A stretch of DNA of 5,088 nt from Myroides sp. (GTDB lineage Bacteria; Bacteroidota; Bacteroidia; Flavobacteriales; Flavobacteriaceae), in NCBI GenBank assembly GCA_018384465.1, contig JAHAYQ010000063.1:1-5088 (forward strand). Direction: 5' to 3'. The position numbers and the translations under genes were made by a program. This document shows, in pieces, positions 1 to 5,088 of the stretch (positions within the stretch are counted from its first letter, which is position 1; each line of letters begins with the position of its first letter). The notes under the pieces are model-generated. The model searched no databases. It saw nothing but the letters and a program-made list of their open reading frames with translations, and was not told the DNA's origin.

Positions 1-1682
1 ATTCCGGGCCATTTTTTTTCTAACCATCCGGCTACTTTTGCACTTTTATAATCGCCAATCGCACTTTTAAGAAGTGGATTTTCTTGAATTCTATAGTATA
101 CCTGGTTGTGTTTGTTTTTGTTTGATACGTTACCTGAAATAATGCCCGATAAAAACAAAAACACCCCAGCAATTGCTGCGTGAAAAATCGCTAAGGAATG
201 CACCGGACTTACATCTTTTAATAAAGTAGGCCATTTGGTGTCGGTTAGGTTAATACCTGTAGTGGTATCAATTAACCACATTAAAAGCAATGCTACCGCA
301 AAAGCCATGATTACGTTACCAACAAAGGCAATAAATTGCGATCGAAATAAACGAGCAAATAATGTTGCAAACGCACTATGTTGTTCTGTTGTTGATTGGT
401 TTTTTCGACCTTCCTCTATCGCTTTAATAATGAACGAAGCTGTCATTGCAGGTTGTTTGGTTGCTAATGCAAACCCACATAAATAAATGACAATAAACCC
501 AAATGCATAATTAAGACTGTAGAGCACTGCAAAACCAAAATCGCTGGTGTTGGCTTTAGAAAGCAGTACTTTAAAAATACATAAAAACGCCACCACAAAC
601 CCTGCCCCCAATGAAGCTTTAAACATAGAAAAATATTCTTTGGGTGATTCTGTAATGTAATGTTCGCCCGTTTTAGCGGTGTATTGCGTAATTTCGTAAG
701 ATACTACTTGCGTACTTTCAGAAACTAACTGTTTCACATTGTTTTTATAGCAATTGTATTCTATTAGTTTTAACGATAGATTTATGGTGTTTACCAATCG
801 ATCTTTAGGTTCGTTTACTACCAAAAAGTCCATTAAAATTTTGATCCGATCTAATTGCTGACGAATACGTAACAAACTTTGATTAACTTTTAAAGTGATA
901 CCAAAAACCGAACTGTTTTTATAAGCGTGTTTTATTAATTCTACACATTGGTTGTACAAAATAACCAATTGTTTGTAATTAAGATCGTTTGAGTCCACGA
1001 ATTGTATTTCTCCCTTTCGCAATCGATTTTCAATCTCTAAAAATTCGTTCTCAAACCCTAAAAACGGACTCGCCAAGTGGTTATATTTTGGAATCATGTT
1101 TAAAATACTGGTTTCCATTGATCGCCCACCCATGCGTTGAGTCAACAATCCCATAGAATAAAGTATTTCTGACATTGGCCCGCTTTCCGCTTTATTGAAA
1201 TCGTAAATATCCTTTATTTTTAGGATTTCCATCAGTTCAATTAATTCAGTCAGTGGAATTTTGTTGATCCAAATAAAATCATTTTCCTTATAAAAAACCT
1301 GATTTAAGACGTATTCTAAGGTATCTTTTTGGGGTTGATAAGGTAATAACTTTGCCGATATTCTTTTTCTAACTTCATACAAAAAATCAGAATCTTGAAG
1401 AATTCCTGCATCTGAAGTCATTAAATGAAACTTTCTGCCCGATAAGATATTTTTCAGATAATCGCTAAGTATAAAACGGTGGGTGTCAAACTCAATTAAA
1501 TGATTCAATAGCTCTCGCAAGGTTATATTTGCAACAGCTTTAGGGTTTTTCGGTCTAAAATACCGCACCAAATCATAGAGAAAATATAAGTTGTCTTCTA
1601 AAATAATTTCATCTTGAACAATATATTTTGCGAAGATCTCATCAATGCCTTTATAAGTATGTTGTCTTTTTACTAAACTCAT
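1..1682 (-). CDS. Gcr-type 'site-specific recombinase' family membrane protein (C-terminus beyond the window)
   Basis: The reading frame is open from an ATG at 1682 to the left edge, 560 codons without a stop, so the C-terminus is missing. Residues 1-350 are soluble-looking and mostly helical. Hydrophobic segments follow at about 354-376, 383-407, 448-471 and 495-519. Between and after them lie stretches typical of the COG4389 / SpecificRecomb family: ASLGAGFVVAF (356-366), LNYAFGF (390-396), LATKQPAMTA (406-415), RSQFIAFVGNV (447-457), FHAAIAGVFLFLSGIISG (500-517) and ENPLLKSAIGDY (534-545). Family members known to me run to roughly 650-700 residues, so about 100 or more are probably lost beyond the edge. 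The 'recombinase' name comes from gonococcal Gcr. I see no serine- or tyrosine-recombinase catalytic motif, and the visible architecture is that of a polytopic membrane protein, so the biochemical role should be treated as unknown. The start is supported by the divergent neighbour only 40 bases away. Family assignment is firm; function is not. Confidence 0.85.
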   Translation of the reverse strand, partial: MSLVKRQHTYKGIDEIFAKYIVQDEIILEDNLYFLYDLVRYFRPKNPKAVANITLRELLNHLIEFDTHRFILSDYLKNILSGRKFHLMTSDAGILQDSDFLYEVRKRISAKLLPYQPQKDTLEYVLNQVFYKENDFIWINKIPLTELIELMEILKIKDIYDFNKAESGPMSEILYSMGLLTQRMGGRSMETSILNMIPKYNHLASPFLGFENEFLEIENRLRKGEIQFVDSNDLNYKQLVILYNQCVELIKHAYKNSSVFGITLKVNQSLLRIRQQLDRIKILMDFLVVNEPKDRLVNTINLSLKLIEYNCYKNNVKQLVSESTQVVSYEITQYTAKTGEHYITESPKEYFSMFKASLGAGFVVAFLCIFKVLLSKANTSDFGFAVLYSLNYAFGFIVIYLCGFALATKQPAMTASFIIKAIEEGRKNQSTTEQHSAFATLFARLFRSQFIAFVGNVIMAFAVALLLMWLIDTTTGINLTDTKWPTLLKDVSPVHSLAIFHAAIAGVFLFLSGIISGNVSNKNKHNQVYYRIQENPLLKSAIGDYKSAKVAGWLEKKWPG

Positions 1683-1722
1683 AAATTGTTTTTTACGATA
1701 TTTGATTTTCTAAATTATTACC

Positions 1723-2196
1723 ATGATAGAAATTGAAAGAAAATACAGCGTTAAAAATAATACTTTTTTAGCGAATGCTAAAGAAAGCTATAAGATAACT
1801 CAGGGTTATTTAAATTCTGATAAAAACCGAACCGTTCGTGTGCGTATTAAAGGCGATAGAGGTTTTATTACCGTTAAAGGAATCAGCTCGACCGATGGTT
1901 TATCGCGCTTTGAATGGGAAAAAGAAATTGCTGTTCATGAGGCAGAAGCACTTTTACAGTTGTGTGAGGATTTTATAATTGATAAAACGCGCTATTTAAT
2001 ACCTTTTAAAGAGGTGGTGTTCGAAGTTGATGTTTTTGAAGGTGCCAACCAAGGTTTAATTATTGCTGAAGTAGAACTTAATTCGACCAATCAAAAGTTT
2101 GATGTCCCTGATTGGTTGGGTGATGAGCTTACAGGCAACGAACGTTATTACAATGCTTATTTAAGTAATTATCCGTTTACTACTTGGAATGATTAA
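1723..2196 (+). CDS. CYTH-domain triphosphate tunnel metalloenzyme (probable inorganic triphosphatase)
   Basis: This is a complete 157-residue protein, the usual length for a single-domain bacterial CYTH protein. It begins with the signature ExExK motif right at the N-terminus (E3, E5, K7 in MIEIERKYSV), which leaves little doubt about the ATG. Further tunnel residues follow in family order: RVRIKG (39-44) and TVKG (50-53), the acidic/basic strand FEWEKE (63-68), DKTRY (87-91), FEVDVFEG (100-107), AEVEL (115-119) and the closing DWLGDELTGNERYYNAYL (130-147). Enzymes of this form bind a triphosphate inside an eight-stranded barrel with two divalent metal ions. Close relatives hydrolyse tripolyphosphate, while others are class IV adenylate cyclases or thiamine triphosphatases. 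The short form with these C-terminal motifs most resembles the bacterial tripolyphosphatases, but substrate cannot be read from sequence. It is cytoplasmic, with no signal peptide. It is the only plus-strand gene here, divergent from the Gcr-type gene, and its last 17 bases overlap the end of the convergent RlpA-like gene. Confidence 0.93.
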   Translation: MIEIERKYSVKNNTFLANAKESYKITQGYLNSDKNRTVRVRIKGDRGFITVKGISSTDGLSRFEWEKEIAVHEAEALLQLCEDFIIDKTRYLIPFKEVVFEVDVFEGANQGLIIAEVELNSTNQKFDVPDWLGDELTGNERYYNAYLSNYPFTTWND

Positions 2197-2578
2197 GCAG
2201 TTCTAATTTAACAGATAATTTTCCTGCTTTTTTATCGTGCGAAATAGCATCAAACGCCTTTTTACTTAAATCAATTTCCAACCCTTTGGTAAAAGGTCCG
2301 CGATCGTTTATAGTAACTATTACGCTTTTGTTATTAACCAAATTAGTCACTAACACTTGGCTGCCAAAAGTTAAAGTTTTGTGTGCAGCAGTAAGTTTGC
2401 TGTTAGAAAATATATCGCCATTGGCGGTTTTTCTGCCATTAAACTTATTGTGGTAATAACATGCAAAAACCTCATTTTTGTATAATGAGGTTTTACTGTT
2501 TTTAGTAATACTTGCCGTTTTACAACTTGCAAAAAGCATTACCAATACTATAATAAAAAGGCTATAACGCAAATTCAT
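2180..2578 (-). CDS. RlpA-like double-psi beta-barrel lipoprotein
   Basis: This is a 132-residue secreted protein. Residues 1-18 form a lipoprotein signal peptide (hydrophobic core FIIVLVMLF) with lipobox FASC and the lipidated cysteine at C19. Residues 39-128 are one RlpA-like double-psi beta-barrel domain. They carry the family motifs YYHNKFNGRKTANG (41-54), TAAHKTLTFG (63-72), VTNL (77-80) and INDRGPF (90-96). H66 and D92 correspond to the conserved His and Asp of the RlpA active-site region. RlpA of Pseudomonas is a lytic transglycosylase acting on peptide-stripped glycan, with a C-terminal SPOR domain. This protein has no SPOR domain and is little more than signal peptide plus barrel, so targeting to naked septal glycan is not implied and enzyme activity is unproven. 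Its ATG lies 17 bases inside the end of the upstream paralog, indicating co-transcription and probably coupled translation. It ends in TAG and overlaps the convergent CYTH gene by 17 bases. Confidence 0.92.
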   Translation of the reverse strand: MNLRYSLFIIVLVMLFASCKTASITKNSKTSLYKNEVFACYYHNKFNGRKTANGDIFSNSKLTAAHKTLTFGSQVLVTNLVNNKSVIVTINDRGPFTKGLEIDLSKKAFDAISHDKKAGKLSVKLELLNHSK

Positions 2579-3203
2579 TTAAATCTAAGTCGGTTGGGAT
2601 TGCAGCAATGGTATTTAGTTCTTCTTGTAATTCCACCTTTTTTTCTTGGTAATCTTCGGGTAAAACTTCAATTTTAACATTTAATACTCCATTGTTTTTA
2701 TTTTGAGCCAAATCCATAAAGGCTTTTTTGCTTAAATCTAATTGTCTTCCTTTTATAAAAGGTCCACGATCGTTGATTTCTACAATAATTTCTTTACTGT
2801 TTTTTAGATTTGTAACACGCACTTTAGTACCAAATGGTAAGGTTTTATGTGCTGCCGTGTAGTTTTTGTTGTTAAAAATACTACCGCTTGCTGTTTTTCT
2901 ACCGTTGAATTTATCGTGATAATACGATGCCAAGGTTTTTTCGTGAACCACTTCAACCTCATCTTCTAAAGCTTCTAACTCGGTATTAATTTTAATTAAT
3001 TCACTGTTTAGTTCTGCTTTTTTTTCGGTGATTTCAGAAGAATCGTTACTGAAATTTGAATAAGAAACCGCATCTACATACGCCATTTCTTTGCCCATTA
3101 CCACATCGGTTGTGTTTTGTTCATCGGTTTGATGTGTGGTAAAACTAAATATACCTGTAATAGTAAGAATTCCAGCAATAATAAAATAGTAATGCCTCTT
3201 CAT
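2562..3203 (-). CDS. RlpA-like double-psi beta-barrel protein with N-terminal hydrophobic segment and coiled coil
   Basis: This 213-residue protein is a paralog of the gene just downstream. Residues 5-21 are hydrophobic (YYFIIAGILTITGIFSF) behind a short basic start, so this is a signal peptide or an uncleaved inner-membrane anchor. No lipobox cysteine is present. Residues 57-88 are rich in E, K and L with a likely coiled-coil pattern. The RlpA-like barrel spans 92-181: YYHDKFNGRKTASG (94-107), TAAHKTLPFGTKVRVTN (116-132) and INDRGPF (143-149), with H119 and D145 as the conserved pair. Residues 182-213 form a second charged helix-like segment and a tail. By hand count 57 of 90 barrel residues match the downstream paralog without a gap, pointing to a tandem duplication. 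No SPOR domain is present. It probably acts on, or binds, peptidoglycan in the periplasm, tethered to the inner membrane if the N-terminus is not cleaved. It ends in TAG, inside the next gene. Confidence 0.9.
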   Translation of the reverse strand: MKRHYYFIIAGILTITGIFSFTTHQTDEQNTTDVVMGKEMAYVDAVSYSNFSNDSSEITEKKAELNSELIKINTELEALEDEVEVVHEKTLASYYHDKFNGRKTASGSIFNNKNYTAAHKTLPFGTKVRVTNLKNSKEIIVEINDRGPFIKGRQLDLSKKAFMDLAQNKNNGVLNVKIEVLPEDYQEKKVELQEELNTIAAIPTDLDLNEFAL

Positions 3204-3249
3204 AATTGAAAACTTTTAATTAAACATTTGCTATAAAGCTTCAAACTTG

Positions 3250-3282
3250 CAAAAGTTAACCTAACCTTTTAAGGGTTAGGTT
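3250..3282 (-). terminator. Inverted repeat with T-run, candidate terminator of the four-helix membrane protein gene
   Basis: A perfect 9-base-pair inverted repeat (AACCTAACC at 3258-3266 with GGTTAGGTT at 3274-3282) encloses a 7-base loop. It begins 5 bases after the stop codon of the minus-strand gene ending at 3288. Read on the minus strand, the stem is followed by AACTTTTG, a short T-run. Position and shape fit an intrinsic terminator, but the tail is weak. Some read-through into the RlpA-like pair, whose first ATG is 46 bases further on, is therefore possible. A protein-binding palindrome is the main alternative. Confidence 0.6.
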
Positions 3283-3287
3283 GATTT

Positions 3288-3710
3288 TTATAACCATGTA
3301 CCCCAAGGAATTCTCGATAAAATCAAGATCGTTCCAATAGCATACATAATTCCAATAGATTTGAATTTCGCTTTGTTGGTAGCTGCTTTTTTATGCTTAG
3401 ACCAACCTATGGTAATTAATACTACTGCAATAATATTAATTAATGGATGTTCTAAAGCGTACAGTCGCAAAGTACTGTCTTTCATAGCTACCGAAAAAGA
3501 CTGAACTAATGGAGATACAAAATAAAGTATGATTCCAATAAGCAATTGCACGTGTGTAAAAATTAAAGCAAATAACGATAATTTACGATCGTTATCTTTA
3601 AACTCTTTGTTTGATGTCATTCCGATAATTGCGTTTATAGCCGCTACTACTAATAAGATTAGCGCTAAATAAGCAATGTAAGAATGCGCATGTTGTAAAC
3701 CTGTATACAT
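3288..3710 (-). CDS. Small four-helix membrane protein of unknown function
   Basis: This is a complete 140-residue inner-membrane protein with four predicted helices at about 11-31, 45-66, 87-103 and 117-133. Histidines sit in or next to three of them: H7 and H9 before helix 1, H53 in helix 2 (THVQLLIG) and H88 at the start of helix 3 (EHPLINI). Other striking stretches are LYFVSP (62-67) and SRIPWGTWL at the C-terminus. I recognise it as a protein common in Flavobacteria but with no established function. Similar proteins are sometimes labelled cytochrome b. The histidine placement would allow haem ligation, but that is inference. The ATG at 3710 is supported by two promoter-like sites upstream. 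There is no clear Shine-Dalgarno sequence, only an AT-rich leader, as is usual for this phylum. It stands alone between the TonB-dependent receptor (145 bases upstream) and a candidate terminator downstream. Confidence 0.85.
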   Translation of the reverse strand: MYTGLQHAHSYIAYLALILLVVAAINAIIGMTSNKEFKDNDRKLSLFALIFTHVQLLIGIILYFVSPLVQSFSVAMKDSTLRLYALEHPLINIIAVVLITIGWSKHKKAATNKAKFKSIGIMYAIGTILILSRIPWGTWL

Positions 3711-3735
3711 AATTTATATTATTGTTGTTTGCTCG

Positions 3736-3760
3736 CAAATATAGTCTTTTTTATACACAA
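3736..3760 (-). promoter_or_regulatory. Proximal promoter-like site for the four-helix membrane protein gene
   Basis: On the minus strand TATATTTG (3743 to 3736) matches the Bacteroidota -7 consensus TAnnTTTG exactly. A TTG lies upstream at 3760 to 3758, but the gap between them is only 14 bases, shorter than the usual 17-23 or so. Transcription from here would give a leader of about 20 bases before the ATG at 3710. The -7 box is convincing; the -33 element is doubtful. Confidence 0.5.
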
Positions 3761-3788
3761 AATACCATATTTAATTTTTGCACAAAAG

Positions 3789-3820
3789 CAAAGGTACTGA
3801 AATGCAACAACATAGCCAAA
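3789..3820 (-). promoter_or_regulatory. Distal promoter-like site, full Bacteroidota consensus
   Basis: On the minus strand TTTG (3820 to 3817) is followed after 20 bases by TACCTTTG (3796 to 3789). Both boxes match the phylum's primary-sigma consensus (TTTG / TAnnTTTG) and the spacing is ideal. It lies in the 145-base gap after the TonB-dependent receptor gene and points at the four-helix membrane protein. It would give a leader of about 70 bases, within which the second promoter-like site is embedded. This suggests the membrane protein is transcribed independently of the receptor. Confidence 0.65.
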
Positions 3821-3855
3821 TTGTAGTTGAAATATTTGATATTTTTAACAAAACC

Positions 3856-5088
3856 TTACCATGTAAATCTAAGACCTAAAAAGGTTCTTGCGCCTTGATT
3901 TGGGGCATAAATATAACTTGGATCAAATTGTAAACCATACGGGTTTTCAGTAGTTGAAACTGCTTTTCCATCACTATCAAATTGTACATTTTTGTTAAAT
4001 GGATCATGCGACCGGGCAATTAAAAAAGGATTGTTTTTGGTAGGTGTCCAATTTAAAAGATTCTTTACGCCACCATACAATTCAAAATATCTAAATCCGC
4101 TATAAGTAAATTGTATGTTTTGTATGCTGTACGTTTTTGAGTAAGGAAGTCGAGGATCTAAATCGCTACTGAGTGGTAACCGCATAGGTCCGTAAATGTT
4201 GCCAGAGTAATCAATAGTTGTATGTAGATCATTAAATGTATAGGACACGGTCCAAGTTCCCGAGAATTTTTCGGTAAGCATTTGGGTAGTGCGTACATCG
4301 TCTTCTACCTTGCTAACATCTTGCAACGTAACACCAAGCATTATTTTAAGTTTATTGTCATAAACAGCATCTATATTGGCGCTAATTCCTTTTGATTCGG
4401 CATATCCATTTAAATTTTTATAAATAATTTGATTGGGATTGGTATCGTAATCCGGAATGATCGAATTGGTAAAATAGGTGTACCATGCCGATGCTTCTGC
4501 CTGAAGGATAAAATGGTTAGACAACATCCATGTTTTAAGATAATTGGTGTTGATGTTGAACGATTTTTCTGGTTTTAAATCTTCTAAAACAAGTACATCT
4601 CTGGCACCAGATAAAGCTGCATGCTCTTCGGTAAACAAATTCACTACTCTAAAACCACTGCCGGCATTTAACCTTAAAATAGTTCCTTTTTTTGATTCGT
4701 ACCTAATGGCGGCTCGGGGCGTAAATATAGTTTTATGATCTTTATGATAATCAAAACGCAGGCCTCCTAAAAAGCTAAGACGATTATTCAATTCATACGA
4801 ATCTTGTATAAAAATACTGGGAATAAAAGTTTCGTCTGCGGTTGCTGTTGCAACGCTGTTGTCATCATAATATTGATAACGACCGGCAACGCCCATTAAC
4901 AAGTCGTGTTTTCCAAATGTTTTATCCCAATAAAACTGACCAAAAGCTATGTTTTGTTTGGCTAAAAAAGGCGTGTCGCCATACATCGAATTCTGATCGT
5001 GAGCAGTTAAAGAAAATTGAGCCGTAATTTTTTCGGTAAAAGGTAATTCGTACAAACCTAATACTTCCCATCGGTTCGTGTAAATCGA
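3856..5088 (-). CDS. TonB-dependent outer-membrane receptor, C-terminal part of the beta-barrel (N-terminus beyond the window)
   Basis: The frame is open from the right edge to a TAA at 3856-3858, giving 410 codons without a start. The signal peptide, TonB box and plug domain lie outside. What is visible is alternating amphipathic beta-strands rich in Y, F and W with charged loops. The characteristic receptor motif GSGFRVVNLF (fragment residues 142-151) is followed by LEDLKPEKSFNIN. Near the end come a strand reading YFELYGGVKNLLNW and a terminal aromatic, FTW, as expected for barrel insertion by the BAM complex. The long final loop carries DPFN and NPYGLQFDPSYIYAPNQGARTFLGL, ending in GLRFTW. 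The family imports iron-siderophore complexes, haem, cobalamin, metals or sugars using TonB energy. The substrate cannot be assigned from this half, though the motif set resembles CirA/FepA/BtuB-type receptors more than SusC. An apparent start at 5055 is an internal TTG: the frame continues upstream as barrel sequence (TNRWEVLGLYELPF). Confidence 0.92.
   Translation of the reverse strand, partial: SIYTNRWEVLGLYELPFTEKITAQFSLTAHDQNSMYGDTPFLAKQNIAFGQFYWDKTFGKHDLLMGVAGRYQYYDDNSVATATADETFIPSIFIQDSYELNNRLSFLGGLRFDYHKDHKTIFTPRAAIRYESKKGTILRLNAGSGFRVVNLFTEEHAALSGARDVLVLEDLKPEKSFNINTNYLKTWMLSNHFILQAEASAWYTYFTNSIIPDYDTNPNQIIYKNLNGYAESKGISANIDAVYDNKLKIMLGVTLQDVSKVEDDVRTTQMLTEKFSGTWTVSYTFNDLHTTIDYSGNIYGPMRLPLSSDLDPRLPYSKTYSIQNIQFTYSGFRYFELYGGVKNLLNWTPTKNNPFLIARSHDPFNKNVQFDSDGKAVSTTENPYGLQFDPSYIYAPNQGARTFLGLRFTW

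Noticed and set aside
235..486. Plus-strand open frame of 83 codons
   Set aside because: It lies wholly inside the strongly supported minus-strand Gcr-type gene, opposite its conserved membrane motifs, and its product resembles no protein I know.
1697..1704. GATATTTG as a -7 box for the CYTH gene
   Set aside because: It matches TAnnTTTG in all but the first position and is well placed (18 bases before the ATG), but there is no TTG at a workable distance upstream, so it is too weak to list.
3204..3249. Promoter for the RlpA-like pair
   Set aside because: No TAnnTTTG box with a spaced TTG was found on the minus strand. The nearest match, AACTTTTG at 3257-3250, overlaps the terminator tail and lacks a -33 element.
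3830..3844. AAATAT-TTG-ATATTT hairpin just after the receptor stop codon as a terminator
   Set aside because: The 6-base-pair stem is entirely A/T, has no G/C base and is not followed by a T-run on the minus strand. Such palindromes are expected by chance in this AT-rich spacer.
4544..5027. Two short plus-strand open frames (4544-4738 and 4842-5027)
   Set aside because: Both are antisense to the TonB-dependent receptor barrel, have low-complexity products without recognisable domains, and have no promoter-like sequence that I could see.
5053..5055. TTG at 5055 as the start codon of the receptor
   Set aside because: The frame stays open to the window edge with barrel-like sequence, and a receptor starting here would lack signal peptide and plug. 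The gene is simply cut by the window.

Overview
The window looks like chromosomal DNA from a member of the Bacteroidota, most likely Flavobacteriaceae. It is AT-rich, its start codons lack clear Shine-Dalgarno sequences, and it has promoters of the Bacteroidota type (TTTG, then about 20 bases, then TAnnTTTG). Its proteins, including a TonB-dependent receptor and short RlpA-like proteins, fit that group. No mobile element, RNA gene or CRISPR array was seen. Most of the window reads as ordinary housekeeping and envelope genes.

Layout from left to right. Bases 1-1682 (minus strand) hold the first 560 codons of a large protein of the family annotated 'site-specific recombinase' (Gcr type, COG4389 / Pfam SpecificRecomb). 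The gene runs off the left edge. A 40-base gap separates it from a divergent plus-strand gene (1723-2196) for a small CYTH / triphosphate tunnel metalloenzyme. That gene overlaps tail to tail by 17 bases with two tandem minus-strand genes for RlpA-like double-psi beta-barrel proteins (2180-2578 and 2562-3203), which themselves overlap by 17 bases. One paralog is a lipoprotein; the other has an uncleaved-looking N-terminal hydrophobic segment and a coiled coil. Next comes an inverted repeat that could be a terminator, then a 140-residue four-helix membrane protein (3288-3710, minus strand) preceded by two promoter-like sites. Bases 3856-5088 hold the C-terminal 410 codons of a TonB-dependent outer-membrane receptor, which runs off the right edge.

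The genes do not form one evident pathway. The shared theme is the cell envelope: an outer-membrane receptor, a small inner-membrane protein, two peptidoglycan-associated RlpA-like proteins and a polytopic membrane 'recombinase'. The two RlpA-like genes are almost certainly co-transcribed. The four-helix protein may read through into them, but the hairpin between them argues for separation. The points most worth a second look are the RlpA-like pair with differing membrane anchors, the doubtful 'recombinase' name, and the tandem promoters ahead of the four-helix protein.
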